Source: Nocardioides panzhihuensis (lineage in GTDB: Bacteria; Actinomycetota; Actinomycetes; Propionibacteriales; Nocardioidaceae). Taken from it: DNA of 64,000 nucleotides. Below the pieces are notes generated by a model that was not told where the DNA came from, searched no databases, and saw only the letters and a program-made list of their open reading frames with translations. Location: positions 2,976,001 through 3,040,000 of the forward strand of contig NZ_JACBZR010000001.1 of the NCBI RefSeq assembly GCF_013408335.1, read 5' to 3'. The first letter of the stretch is position 1. Each line of letters starts with the position of its first letter. Position numbers and translations under genes: made by a program. Positions 41,201 through 50,302 of the stretch are shown one piece after another.

Positions 41201-41985
41201 CGTCCCTCCCACTGTGGGGCTCGCTTTTCTCGGAACGCGCGGGGCCCTTCCTGCGCGTCGCGGCTGAGGTAGACCGGCTCCCAGATGCGCTCGGCGCGCT
41301 CGTACGCCTCCGAGAGCGGCAGCTCGGCGACCAGGCGGGCGGTCTGCTTGCCGGCCTGCACCGAGAGCGGAGCGTTCTCGGCGATCCGCCGGGCGAGCGC
41401 CTGCACGAAGTCGTGCAGGTCGGCATCGGGCACCACATGGTTGACCAGACCCAGCCGCTCGGCCCTCGCCGCGTCGACGAGGTCGCCGGTCAGCAGGATC
41501 TCCATGGCAGCCCGCGGCGGGATGAGCCACGGCAGTGGCGCCGCCCACGGCGCACCGCGGCCCACCTTGACCTCGGTGATGCCGAACCTCGCCGACTCCC
41601 CCGCCACGCACAGGTCGCAGTTCTGCGCCAGCAGGAAGCCTCCGGCGAGAGCGAGACCGTTCACCGCGGCGATCGTCGGCTTCAAGACCGGTATGGTGCG
41701 GCCGAGCTGCGGGACGAAGTCGACCGGCGGCACTTGGAGGGCGGTCTCGGCCATCTCCTTCAGGTCCCCGCCGGCGCAGAACGCCGATCCCTCTCCGGTC
41801 AGTACCAGGACCTTGGCCTCCTCGTCGGAGTTGAACCGCTTCACGGCGGCGTGCAGGCCGTCCCGGACCCGCTTGTTGAGCGCGTTGCGCGCCTCGGGTC
41901 GGTCCATCCGCACCCACGCGACGCCGTCCTCGAGCTCGTAGCGGACCTGTCCGTCGACCGACTCGGAGCTGATGATCTCAGTCAC
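41197..41985 (-). CDS. Enoyl-CoA hydratase/isomerase (crotonase) family protein
   Basis: A 262-residue crotonase-fold protein. Oxyanion-hole segments are AFCAGGDLKEMAETALQVPP and NGLALAGGFLLAQNCDLCVA. The second catalytic region reads RFGITEVKVGRGAPWAAPLP, with Glu at the position of one of the two hydratase glutamates and a Gly-Arg-Gly insertion typical of non-standard hydratases. By position it is the candidate for AtuE/LiuC-like hydration of a carboxylated enoyl-CoA. It overlaps the carboxylase alpha gene by 8 bp and the TIGR03084 gene by 4 bp. Substrate assignment is inference from context. Confidence 0.88.
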   Translation of the reverse strand: MTEIISSESVDGQVRYELEDGVAWVRMDRPEARNALNKRVRDGLHAAVKRFNSDEEAKVLVLTGEGSAFCAGGDLKEMAETALQVPPVDFVPQLGRTIPVLKPTIAAVNGLALAGGFLLAQNCDLCVAGESARFGITEVKVGRGAPWAAPLPWLIPPRAAMEILLTGDLVDAARAERLGLVNHVVPDADLHDFVQALARRIAENAPLSVQAGKQTARLVAELPLSEAYERAERIWEPVYLSRDAQEGPRAFREKRAPQWEGR

Positions 41986-43984
41986 CCTCGGCCTCCTTCA
42001 CGACCGCGAGCAGGGTGCCCTGGTCGACGGTGTCGCCCGCGGCCACCTTGACCTCGGCCACGACGCCGCCCTGCGGGGCCCGGACGGCGTGCTCCATCTT
42101 CATCGCCTCGAGGACGACGAGGACCTCGCCGGTCTCGACGGCGGCACCTGCCTCGACCTCGACCCGGACCACGGTGCCGGGCATCGGCGCCAGCAACGAC
42201 CCAGCCGCTGCCTCATCGGCGGCGTCCGGGAAGCGGGGCAGTTCGATGAAGTGGCTTGCGCCCAGGCGAGAGTCCGCGAAGCGCTCGTCACCGGCTCGCG
42301 CGACCAGCACGCGATGGCGGGTGCCATCGACGACGAGGTCGACCTGGTCGCGGGTGCACGAGTGCAGCACCACGTTCCCCAGAGGCACGCCGGCGACGGT
42401 GACGTCGGCCGATGAGCCCGTGATCCGGTACGACACCGAGAGCTCCGCGTCCTGATCACCGGCCGAGGCGGGCGCGTAGGAGGCCCACTGCGGAGCGTTC
42501 GGTACGTTGCGCCAACCCGACGGAAGGCCGGGCAGCTCCGCCACGGCCGCGCGGCGAGCCGCCTGGTCGGCCAACGCCACCGCGGCGGCGTGGATCTGGT
42601 CGCGATGCGGGTCGGCGGCCATCAGGTCGGCTGCAGAGTGCCGCTCGAGATAGCCCGTGTCGATCTGGCCTGCGAGGAACTCCTCTTCACGCAAGACGCC
42701 GACCAGCAGGTCCCGGTTGGTCACCACACCGTGGACGCGTGCCTCCGAGAGCGCCCGCGACAGCAGGCGAGCGGCCTCGGAGCGGGTGGCTCCGTACGCG
42801 ATGACCTTGGCGAGCATCGGGTCGTAGTGGACGCTCACCTGGCTTCCCGAGCGGACCCCCGAGTCCACCCGGAGCCCGGGAAGCTGCGGCACCTCGAAGA
42901 GGTGCAGGTCGCCGGTGGCGGGCAGGTAGCCGGCCGCAACGTCCTCGGCATAGAGTCGCGCCTCGATCGCATGGCCGCTGAGTCGCGCCTCGGTCACGCT
43001 GCGCGGCAACGGCTCACCCTCGGCAACGGCGATCTGCAGCTTGACCAGGTCGAGCCCGGTGACGAGCTCGGTGACCGGGTGCTCCACCTGGAGTCGGGTG
43101 TTGACCTCCAGGAAGTAGAACTCACCGCTGGGGTCCATCACGAACTCGACGGTGCCTGCCCCGACATACCCGATCGCCTTCGCCGCGGCCACCGCGGCCG
43201 CACCGAGCTCCGAACGGAGCTCCTCGTCGACGACGGGAGACGGTGCCTCCTCGATGATCTTCTGGTAGCGCCGCTGGATCGAGCACTCGCGCTCGAAGAG
43301 GTGCACGACCTGCCCCTGGGAGTCGGCGAAGACCTGCACCTCGATGTGTCGCGGCCGAATGACGAGGCGTTCGAGGAAGACCGCGCCGTTCCCGAAGGCG
43401 CTGACGGCCTCTCGTCTCGCCGCGGCCACGGTCGATTCGAGCTCGTCGGCCGACTCGACGATCCGCATGCCACGGCCGCCACCGCCGTACGCCGCCTTCA
43501 CCAGCAGCGGGAAGCCGATATCGCCGGCGGCCCGCTCGGCGAGATCCGCACCGAACTCCTGGTTCTCGTCGATCACGATCCCGGGGAGCACCGGGACACC
43601 GGCCTCCGCCATCAGCTGCTTGGCAGCGGTCTTCGAGCCCATCGCCCGAATCGCGGCCGGAGGTGGTCCGATGAAGGTGATGCCGGCCTCGGCACACGCC
43701 TCGGCGAAGTCGGCGTTCTCGGAGAGGAAGCCGTAGCCCGGGTGGACCGAGTCCGCGCCGACATGCCTCGCCGCCGCGATCACCAGGTCGGCCCGCAGGT
43801 ACGTCTCCGCGGGTGAGGCGCCGAGAAGGGGAACCGCCTGGTCGGCGGCATGGACGAAGGTGGCGTCGGCATCGGGCTCGGAGTAGACGGCGACCGTATC
43901 GACGTCACGCTCGCGCGCGGACCTGATCACCCGGGTGGCGATCTCGCCGCGGTTCGCGACGAGCAGTTTCTTGATCCTTGGCAT
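41978..43984 (-). CDS. Biotin-dependent acyl-CoA carboxylase alpha subunit (biotin carboxylase + biotin carrier)
   Basis: A 668-residue protein that carboxylates its own biotin using ATP and bicarbonate. The N-terminal biotin carboxylase has KKLLVANRGEIATRVIRSAR, the glycine-rich ATP-grasp loop AAYGGGGRGMRIVES, and FLEVNTRLQVEHPVTELVTG. The C-terminal carrier domain holds the biotinylated Lys in LVVLEAMKMEHAVRAPQGGV. I chose the ATG at 43984, 10 bp after the beta-subunit stop; longer frames invade that gene. The domain order matches methylcrotonyl-, geranyl- and propionyl-type alpha subunits. The paired beta gene adjoins, so the acceptor acyl-CoA is set by that subunit. Confidence 0.94.
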   Translation of the reverse strand: MPRIKKLLVANRGEIATRVIRSARERDVDTVAVYSEPDADATFVHAADQAVPLLGASPAETYLRADLVIAAARHVGADSVHPGYGFLSENADFAEACAEAGITFIGPPPAAIRAMGSKTAAKQLMAEAGVPVLPGIVIDENQEFGADLAERAAGDIGFPLLVKAAYGGGGRGMRIVESADELESTVAAARREAVSAFGNGAVFLERLVIRPRHIEVQVFADSQGQVVHLFERECSIQRRYQKIIEEAPSPVVDEELRSELGAAAVAAAKAIGYVGAGTVEFVMDPSGEFYFLEVNTRLQVEHPVTELVTGLDLVKLQIAVAEGEPLPRSVTEARLSGHAIEARLYAEDVAAGYLPATGDLHLFEVPQLPGLRVDSGVRSGSQVSVHYDPMLAKVIAYGATRSEAARLLSRALSEARVHGVVTNRDLLVGVLREEEFLAGQIDTGYLERHSAADLMAADPHRDQIHAAAVALADQAARRAAVAELPGLPSGWRNVPNAPQWASYAPASAGDQDAELSVSYRITGSSADVTVAGVPLGNVVLHSCTRDQVDLVVDGTRHRVLVARAGDERFADSRLGASHFIELPRFPDAADEAAAGSLLAPMPGTVVRVEVEAGAAVETGEVLVVLEAMKMEHAVRAPQGGVVAEVKVAAGDTVDQGTLLAVVKEAEGD

Positions 43985-43994
43985 CGGCCTGCTC

Positions 43995-45587
43995 CTACAT
44001 CCGGAAGACGCCGAAGCCACGACGGCCCTCGACGCGCTGTGAATGGATCGCGGACAGCGCCACACCGAGGACGCTGCGGGTGTCGCGGGGGTCGATGACC
44101 CCGTCGTCGTAGATCCGTGCGCTGGTGAAGAACGAGTGCGACTCGTTCTCGATCTGCTCCTCGATCTCGTGGCGACGCTGCTCGTCGGCGGCCTCGTCGA
44201 AGGGACGGCCACTGGACTCGGCCGCCTGCCGACCGACGATGGAGAGCACTCCGGCAAGCTGCGCCGCGCCCATCACCGCGAGCCGTGCGCCCACCCAGGC
44301 GAACATCAGGCGCGGGTCGTAGGCACGACCCGACATCCCGTAGTTCCCCGCGCCGAACGATGCTCCGATGTTGATCGTGATGTGCGGGACGGTGGAGTTG
44401 GCGACTGCGTTGATCATCTTCGCGCCGTCCTTGATGATCCCGCCCTGCTCGTACGCCGTGCCCACCATGTAGCCGGTGGTGTTCTGCAGGAACAGCAGCG
44501 GCGTGTCGCTCTGGTTGGCGAGCAGGATGAACTCGGTCGCCTTCTTGGCCTCGTCGCTGAACAGGACGCCACGGTGGTTGGCCAGCACGCCGATCGGGAA
44601 CCCGTGCACCGAGGCCCAGCCAGTCACCAGACTGGTCCCGTAGCGAGGTTTGTACTCGCTGAAGCGCGAGCCGTCCACGATCCGGGCGAGGATGTCACGC
44701 GGGTCGACGGGGACCCGGAAGTCGGCCGGCATGATGCCGAGCAGCTCCTCGGCATCGTACTTCGGTGGGTCGGCCGGGAGGCTCGGACCTGGCCCGAGCT
44801 TGCGCCAGCCGAGGTCAGCCACGATCTGTCGGCCGATGCGGATCGCATCGGGCTCGTCGACGGCGAACTGGTCGGAGACACCCGAGACCTCGGAGTGCAT
44901 CCGGGCGCCGCCGAGGGACTCGTCGTCAGCGTCCTCGCCGGTCGCCATCTTGACCAGCGGCGGCCCGCCGAGGAAGACCTTGGCCTGGCCGTCGACGAAG
45001 ACCGCGTAGTCGCACATCCCCGGCACGTAGGCGCCGCCTGCGGTCGAGTTGCCGAAGACCAGCGCGATGGTGGCGATGCCCTCGGCAGAGAGTTGGGTGA
45101 GCTTCTGGAAGATCTTGCCTGCGTCGACGAAGAGGTCGGACTGGGTGGGCAGGTCCGCACCGCCCGACTCGACGAGATAGACCACGGGAAGTCGGTTGAT
45201 CCTGGCGATGTCGAGCGCACGCAGGTTCTTCTTGAGCGTGAACGGATTCATCGCGCCACCGCGGACCGTCGGGTCGTGGGCGATGATCACGCACTCGACG
45301 CCGGACACGACACCGATGCCGGTCAGGATGCTGGCCCCGACGGTGAACGCACTGCCCCATGCCGCCAGCGACGACAGCTCGAGGAAATGGGTGTCGCGGT
45401 CCAGGAGCAGCTCGAGACGTTCGCGGACCAGCAGACGTCCACGCTTGTGGTGCCGCTCGGCATAGCGCTCTCCCCCGCCTTGTCGGACGAGGTCGAGCTG
45501 CTCGTCCAGCTCCGCGATGGCTGCCAGATGTGCGCGACGGTTCTCGTCGAACGTGGGGTCGCCGGTGGTTGCTGTGGACGTCATCAT
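43995..45587 (-). CDS. Acyl-CoA carboxylase beta subunit (carboxyltransferase)
   Basis: A 530-residue carboxyltransferase that moves the carboxyl group from biotin to an acyl-CoA. Both crotonase-like halves are present: LPVVYLVESGGADLPTQSDL, LVFGNSTAGGAYVPGMCDYA and VFLGGPPLVKMATGEDADDE in the first, PLLFLQNTTGYMVGTAYEQG and SFGAGNYGMSGRAYDPRLMF in the second. The Q-N-T-T-G-Y-M-V-G segment and length are those of methylcrotonyl-/geranyl-CoA carboxylase beta subunits (LiuB/AtuC type) rather than propionyl-CoA types. The ATG overlaps the ligase stop by 4 bp. Confidence 0.92.
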   Translation of the reverse strand: MMTSTATTGDPTFDENRRAHLAAIAELDEQLDLVRQGGGERYAERHHKRGRLLVRERLELLLDRDTHFLELSSLAAWGSAFTVGASILTGIGVVSGVECVIIAHDPTVRGGAMNPFTLKKNLRALDIARINRLPVVYLVESGGADLPTQSDLFVDAGKIFQKLTQLSAEGIATIALVFGNSTAGGAYVPGMCDYAVFVDGQAKVFLGGPPLVKMATGEDADDESLGGARMHSEVSGVSDQFAVDEPDAIRIGRQIVADLGWRKLGPGPSLPADPPKYDAEELLGIMPADFRVPVDPRDILARIVDGSRFSEYKPRYGTSLVTGWASVHGFPIGVLANHRGVLFSDEAKKATEFILLANQSDTPLLFLQNTTGYMVGTAYEQGGIIKDGAKMINAVANSTVPHITINIGASFGAGNYGMSGRAYDPRLMFAWVGARLAVMGAAQLAGVLSIVGRQAAESSGRPFDEAADEQRRHEIEEQIENESHSFFTSARIYDDGVIDPRDTRSVLGVALSAIHSQRVEGRRGFGVFRM

Positions 45588-47152
45588 CCGACCTGCCTGT
45601 CGCGTCCCGACCAGAAGGGCGCTCGGAGGGTCTTCTTGTCCAGCTTTCCGGCCGGGTTGACAGGAAGGCTGTCGAGGAAGTCGATGGTCTTCGGCGCGGA
45701 CACGCTGCCGAGCTCCTTCTTGACGACTGACATCAGCTCCTCGGGGGCAGCCTCGGCTCCCTGCCTGAGCACGACGAAGGCGTGGACCGCCTCACCCCAC
45801 TTCGGGTGCGGTACGCCGATCACGGCCGTCTGCGCGACCGCGGGGTGGGTGAGCAACGCGTCCTCGACCTGCCGCGGGAACACGTTGAACCCGCCGCTGA
45901 TGACCATGTCCTTCTTACGGTCGACGATGTAGAGGTAGCCGTCGTCGTCGAGGTAGCCGAGGTCGCCGGTGTGAACCCACCCGTCCCGTAGGGCCTCGGC
46001 GTTGCGGGACGCGTCGACGTACCCGAGCATCTGGCCGAGCTGCTTGGAGCAGATCTCGCCGACCTCGCCGGCCGGAAGCGGAGTGTCGTTCACGTCCTGG
46101 ATGCTGACCCCGACGTACGGGATCGGCCGGCCGGCCGACGCCAGCCTCCGGACCGCCTCGTCGCTGTCGACGCGATGGTCTTCCTTCCGCAGCACCGAGA
46201 TGTAGCCCGGCTCGGTGCCGGCATAGGTCTGGACGAAGATCGGGCCGAAGGCGTCCAGTGCCTCCTTGAGCCGGTCGGGAGCGATCGGGGCGCCGGCGTA
46301 CACCGCGGTGCGAAGGCTCGACAGATCGGCCTCGGCCCGGCGCGGGTGGTCGAGCAACAGGTAGACGATCGTCGGAACCAGGGCCGTCGCGGTCACCTGA
46401 TACTTCTCGATCGAGCTGAGCAGCACCTCCACGTCGAGACCGGGGAGCATCACGTTGGTGCCCCCACGGATGAACGTCGGCATCACGAAGACCTGGGTGA
46501 AGTGCGTCAGCGGGGCGCCGTGCGCGAAGATCTCACCCGGCCGGGTGTCTCCGATCTCTAGGCCGGCGGTGATGCTGTAGTGCGCCCAGGTGAAGTGCGA
46601 GTTCACGACGCCCTTCGGGTCGCCCGTGCTGCCCGAGGTGAACAGGACGTACGCCTCGTCGTGCTCCTGCACGACGACGTCCGGAGGTGTCGCCGGCTGC
46701 GCCGCGGTCATCTCGCCGAGATCGACCGACCCCGCGGGCCCGCCCTCTGCTGCGCTGGGAGCCACCCTGATCAGCTTCTTGAGCCCCGGCAGGCTGCCGG
46801 CGAGCTCTTCGGCGACCGAGTCGAAGTCGGAGTGATAGATCAGCGTCATAGCGTTGGTCTGCTCGAGGTTCGTTCGGTGCACGCTCGCCGCGGCACGCGT
46901 CGGCATCTGCACCAGCACCGCGCCGGCTTTCCAGACGCCGTGCTGCACAGGAATGAACTCCAGCGTGTTGGGCAGGAGCAGCCCGACCCGCTCGCCGCTC
47001 GCGACGCCCATCGAGCCGAGCCCGTTGGCGATGCGGTTCGCGAGCTCGTGCATCTCACGGTAGGTGAGTGACCGGTCGCCGTCCAGGATCGCGGTGCGCT
47101 CCGGGTAGCTCGCGCACACCCGGTCGAAGACTTCGGGAAGTGTTCCCCACAT
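45584..47152 (-). CDS. AMP-binding CoA ligase
   Basis: A 522-residue adenylate-forming ligase. Motifs: AYVLFTSGSTGDPKGVVNSH, TYAGTEPGYISVL, WVHTGDLGYLDDDGYLYIVD, and the catalytic Lys motif LPVNPAGKLDKKTLRAPFWS near the C-terminus. It differs clearly from the second ligase of the operon, so the two may activate different intermediates, for example the starting acid and a later branched or aromatic fragment. The ATG at 47152 (MWGTLPEVFDRVCASYPERT) follows the oxidoreductase gene by 30 bp. Confidence 0.9.
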   Translation of the reverse strand: MWGTLPEVFDRVCASYPERTAILDGDRSLTYREMHELANRIANGLGSMGVASGERVGLLLPNTLEFIPVQHGVWKAGAVLVQMPTRAAASVHRTNLEQTNAMTLIYHSDFDSVAEELAGSLPGLKKLIRVAPSAAEGGPAGSVDLGEMTAAQPATPPDVVVQEHDEAYVLFTSGSTGDPKGVVNSHFTWAHYSITAGLEIGDTRPGEIFAHGAPLTHFTQVFVMPTFIRGGTNVMLPGLDVEVLLSSIEKYQVTATALVPTIVYLLLDHPRRAEADLSSLRTAVYAGAPIAPDRLKEALDAFGPIFVQTYAGTEPGYISVLRKEDHRVDSDEAVRRLASAGRPIPYVGVSIQDVNDTPLPAGEVGEICSKQLGQMLGYVDASRNAEALRDGWVHTGDLGYLDDDGYLYIVDRKKDMVISGGFNVFPRQVEDALLTHPAVAQTAVIGVPHPKWGEAVHAFVVLRQGAEAAPEELMSVVKKELGSVSAPKTIDFLDSLPVNPAGKLDKKTLRAPFWSGRDRQVG

Positions 47153-47182
47153 GATGTTTGACCTCCAGCTTCCGGTTCTGAC

Positions 47183-48142
47183 TCAGTCGTTCTCGACTTG
47201 GGTGAATGCCGCCGCGAGCAGGCGCGACCGCGCCTCGCGCAGTTCGCGGTCAAGCAGCGCGACCAGCTCGGCCACGGGCAGCACGCGATCGGTCCCCGAG
47301 ACGGAGTGGCCCGCCGCCCACACCCCGCGTTGGGACAGGAGCCGGTCCACCGAGAAGCCCGCCTCGCTGTCGTGCCCGCCGCCCATGGCCGGATCCACAC
47401 CTCGTAGCCACTCCGAGAGCACGTTGGCGGCGAGCCCGGTGACCTGCGTGGTCGTGGCGACGTCGTCCAGCGACGCTGCGACGACTCCGGCCCTGTACGC
47501 CGCGGGCGCGAGGCTCTCCGTGGTCGCGATGAAGCGAGTCCCGAGATAGGCCAGGTCGGCGCCGAGCACGCGCGCAGCCAGAATCCCGGCTCCGTCGCTC
47601 ACCCCACCGGCGAGCACCACCATCCCGTCGAACTCGTCCCGTGCAGCCCGGGTGAACGCGAACGCGTTGGCCCATCCCGTCTGCCCTCCGGCACCGGCGG
47701 TGAGCAGGACGACGCCGTCCACACCGGCATCGATCGCACGGCGCGCGTGGTGGATGCTCGCGACGTCAGCGAGAACCGTCACCCCGGCGTCATGGAGCGG
47801 GCCGACGATCGATCTGGGGGATCCGACGCTGGTGATCACGACCTCGACGCCGCCGCTCAGCACCGCACGCAGGTCGGAGTCGAGCCGGCTGTTCGTCGGG
47901 TGCACGACCAGGTTGACGGCGACCGGCGCGGCCTGGGTGCCCGTGCCCACGTGTGCGCGTCGCTCGTTGATCTCCGCGAGCCACCGCTCCAGCTCCGACG
48001 AGCTCGCCGCGTTGTGGCTCGGAAACGCGCCCACGACTCCGGCGCAGCACGCCTCGGCCACCAAGTCGGGCCCGGACACGTCGGTCATCGGGGCGGCGAT
48101 GGCTGGGATACGTAGGCGGTCGGTCCACTCGGTCAACGCCAC
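47183..48142 (-). CDS. Nitronate monooxygenase-family flavoprotein
   Basis: About 319 residues of the 2-nitropropane dioxygenase/enoyl reductase-like FMN TIM-barrel family. Features: PAIAAPMTDVSGPDLVAEAC, GVVGAFPSHNAASSSELERW, GVTVLADVASIHHARRAIDA, and the FMN phosphate region VVLAGGVSDGAGILAARVLG then LGTRFIATTESLA. It may oxidise a nitronate or act as a reductase of an unsaturated CoA ester; the actual reaction is unknown. I chose the GTG at 48142 because AGAGGA precedes it at a good distance; a GTG at 48169 is in frame upstream. It is the first gene of the 13-gene operon. Confidence 0.82.
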   Translation of the reverse strand: MALTEWTDRLRIPAIAAPMTDVSGPDLVAEACCAGVVGAFPSHNAASSSELERWLAEINERRAHVGTGTQAAPVAVNLVVHPTNSRLDSDLRAVLSGGVEVVITSVGSPRSIVGPLHDAGVTVLADVASIHHARRAIDAGVDGVVLLTAGAGGQTGWANAFAFTRAARDEFDGMVVLAGGVSDGAGILAARVLGADLAYLGTRFIATTESLAPAAYRAGVVAASLDDVATTTQVTGLAANVLSEWLRGVDPAMGGGHDSEAGFSVDRLLSQRGVWAAGHSVSGTDRVLPVAELVALLDRELREARSRLLAAAFTQVEND

Positions 48143-48207
48143 TGTCGTTCCTCTCAGCCTGTTGGCCACACTCTCCGAGGCCGCGGCTGCGGCTTGTCAT
48201 CGAACCT

Positions 48208-48223
48208 AGTGAGCGCTGTCACT
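48208..48223. promoter_or_regulatory. AGTGA-N6-TCACT dyad upstream of the catabolic operon
   Basis: AGTGA at 48208-48212 and TCACT at 48219-48223 with a 6-bp spacer, 66 bp upstream of the chosen start of the operon's first gene. The dimension suits a dimeric regulator. It directly adjoins the 44-bp element shared with the IorB-type promoter region. Confidence 0.4.
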
Positions 48224-48226
48224 GCA

Positions 48227-48270
48227 AACGTCAGCCTGCGGGAGGAAACCACCGCCCGATGGGGTGAGCC
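48227..48270. promoter_or_regulatory. 44-bp promoter element, copy A
   Basis: Aligns without gaps to 50543-50586 at 35 of 44 positions. The shared blocks are AACGTCAGCC, GGGAGGAAACC, CGATGGG and TGA, identically spaced. Copy A lies between the operon's first gene (minus strand) and the end of the LuxR-1 gene. It is probably a protein-binding site that links the two operons (inference). Confidence 0.6.
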
Positions 48271-48278
48271 TGCGACCA

Positions 48279-49370
48279 TCAGTCGGGCGAACCGAGGTAC
48301 CGCGCGATCGCCTGAGCGCGGTTCACGGCCCCGAGCTTGCGCAGGATGTGGCGGACATGGGACTTCACCGTGCTCGCCGAGATGACCAGCTCGCTCGCGA
48401 TCATGGGGTTGGTCGCCCCCACGGCCATCAGCTCGAGCACGTCACGCTCCCGGCTGGTGAGGGGCTCCTCGGTGACCTCTGCCAAGGTTCCGGCACCGCT
48501 CTCAACGGCCTGCGGGCCAACGACCTCGTCCAGGACACCGCCCAGGAGGGGCCCGCACAGCGGGCCGCCTTCGTCGATACCATCCGGAACCAGATCCCCG
48601 CTCGGGGAGCTCAGCAAATGTTGTGTCGACGCCAGAGCGTCGTGCAGACGCGTTCGTTGCGCGCGGTACTCCTCGGCGAGAAGGAGCCGCTCGTAGATGA
48701 GACCGAACCCCTGCGCAAATGTCCAGAGCACGTCTCGGTCGACGCCATCGCAGCGTTTCGAGACCGGCCCGTGGTCCGCATGGAGGAGCGCCACGACCTC
48801 CCCGCGCACCACCACAGGCGCGACCACGTACGAGCCGGAACGGCCCGCATCGATGATCATGGGCCGATAGACTCTCGATCTGGCAGTGTCCTCGACGAGT
48901 ACGGGCTGGTGGTCGTGCACCACCCGGGTCTCGACCAGCATCTCGTCCAGCTCGATCGGCCTGTCGATCCATGTCTCGAGCCACTCCGATTCGGAGCGCC
49001 CCGTGACGAAGCGGCCGGTCATAGGTCGCCAGGTCGCGTGCTCGACACGTGAGAGGACCGCGCGCCCGAAGGCACAGCACTCGACGAGTTCGGCACATGC
49101 GTCGCCGACCAGCCGGCGAGACGTCGGGACCGCGTTCAGTCGCCTCACGGCGCTGCAGGTGTCGATCAGCCGCTGCGCGTGGACCGCAGCATCGTTCTGA
49201 TCGACGGCGCCCGTGATCGCATCGATCTCGCGGCCGAGGTCCCACTCGGTAGCGTCGACATCACCTACCGCCTGACGGTCCGCCAGGTCCAAGATCCTGG
49301 CTCCCAGCACATGCTCGCTGGAGCACCCTGAAGGTCGCGGCTCGGAACGAGCCCGCTCGCCCAGCCTCAT
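48279..49370 (-). CDS. GAF-domain LuxR-family transcriptional regulator (copy 1)
   Basis: A 363-residue regulator with an N-terminal GAF-like sensing region and a C-terminal LuxR HTH. The GAF part includes FGRAVLSRVEHATWRPMTGR and SGSYVVAPVVVRGEVVALLH followed by WTFAQGFGLIYERLLLAEEY. The HTH is LTSRERDVLELMAVGATNPM then IASELVISASTVKSHVRHIL. Its ATG overlaps the stop of the paralogous gene upstream by 4 bp (ATGA), so the two are co-translated. It lies directly upstream of the 13-gene operon on the same strand, and is a strong candidate regulator of it and of the divergent molybdenum hydroxylase genes. Confidence 0.88.
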   Translation of the reverse strand: MRLGERARSEPRPSGCSSEHVLGARILDLADRQAVGDVDATEWDLGREIDAITGAVDQNDAAVHAQRLIDTCSAVRRLNAVPTSRRLVGDACAELVECCAFGRAVLSRVEHATWRPMTGRFVTGRSESEWLETWIDRPIELDEMLVETRVVHDHQPVLVEDTARSRVYRPMIIDAGRSGSYVVAPVVVRGEVVALLHADHGPVSKRCDGVDRDVLWTFAQGFGLIYERLLLAEEYRAQRTRLHDALASTQHLLSSPSGDLVPDGIDEGGPLCGPLLGGVLDEVVGPQAVESGAGTLAEVTEEPLTSRERDVLELMAVGATNPMIASELVISASTVKSHVRHILRKLGAVNRAQAIARYLGSPD

Positions 49371-50302
49371 GAGGCGAGTCCCTGCTGCTCCAACTGCTTG
49401 AACCTGAACACTGCCTCGGCGCGGTTCGCGGCCGGGAGCTTGTGCAGGATGTGCTTGACGTGCGACTTCACGGTGCTCTCCGAGAGCACCAGTGCCGAGG
49501 CGATCTGAGTGTTCGTGGCGCCGGTGGCGATCAACCGCAGGACGCCCAACTCGCGCGACGTGAGCCCGGAGGTGGTCGTCATCACCGACTCCGGGGTGGC
49601 CCGCCGACGGACAGGTGCTTTCGGCTCCGCCTGTCGCAAGGTAGGTCTGACTGTCGAGACCAGCTGCGAGGCGGCCGCGCTCAGGGCGGCCGCGGCCGCC
49701 TCGCTCTGCGCTCGGAGACGATCTGCCGCGATGCAGCGCTCGTACTGCAGCCCGAAGATCCCGGCGAAGGTCGCTAGCAGGACACGGTCGGTCTCCCCGA
49801 GTGGACGGCCGGTCGTGAAGCTGTCGGCGTGGAGGAAGCCGGACACCCGATCCGAGATGACGATCGGGGCAACCACGTACGACCGCGAGTGGGAGAGCTC
49901 ACCCATCACGCTCGAGGAATGGGATCTCGGCCTGGGACGGTCGACGAGCAGCGTCTGCCGCCGCCTCAGCACCTCGGTCTCCACCAGGGACCCACTGAGC
50001 GGGATCGACAGCCCCACAAGGCTCTCGGCGAGCACGGTGTTGACGGGATCGTCTTCACCCTTCGTGATCGCCAGGGCATGGGGTGTCCAGACGGATCCGG
50101 TGACTCGGGAGAGCATCGCGCGGTCCAACCCGCCAGCCTCACAGATCAGCCATGGCGCCAGCTCGACAAGGCTCCCCAGCGACCCGACGGTCGCCATCGA
50201 TGCGGCCTTCTCCACCACCGCGGACAACCGCGCCGAGGAACCGGCCGGATCCTCGAGCTCGGGCCATGTGACGCTGCCGCCGACAACCGTTTGTGTGGTC
50301 AC
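49367..50302 (-). CDS. GAF-domain LuxR-family transcriptional regulator (copy 2)
   Basis: About 311 residues, with the same layout as its neighbour: GAF-like region (LDRAMLSRVTGSVWTPHALA, SRSYVVAPIVISDRVSGFLH, LLATFAGIFGLQYERCIAAD) and LuxR HTH (LTSRELGVLRLIATGATNTQ, IASALVLSESTVKSHVKHIL). I took the GTG at 50302 (VTTQTVVGGSVTWPELEDP), preceded by AAGGGTGGG; a TTG at 50374 gives 24 more residues without a visible ribosome-binding site. The pair looks like a tandem duplication. It diverges from the IorB-type gene. Confidence 0.83.
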   Translation of the reverse strand: MTTQTVVGGSVTWPELEDPAGSSARLSAVVEKAASMATVGSLGSLVELAPWLICEAGGLDRAMLSRVTGSVWTPHALAITKGEDDPVNTVLAESLVGLSIPLSGSLVETEVLRRRQTLLVDRPRPRSHSSSVMGELSHSRSYVVAPIVISDRVSGFLHADSFTTGRPLGETDRVLLATFAGIFGLQYERCIAADRLRAQSEAAAAALSAAASQLVSTVRPTLRQAEPKAPVRRRATPESVMTTTSGLTSRELGVLRLIATGATNTQIASALVLSESTVKSHVKHILHKLPAANRAEAVFRFKQLEQQGLAS

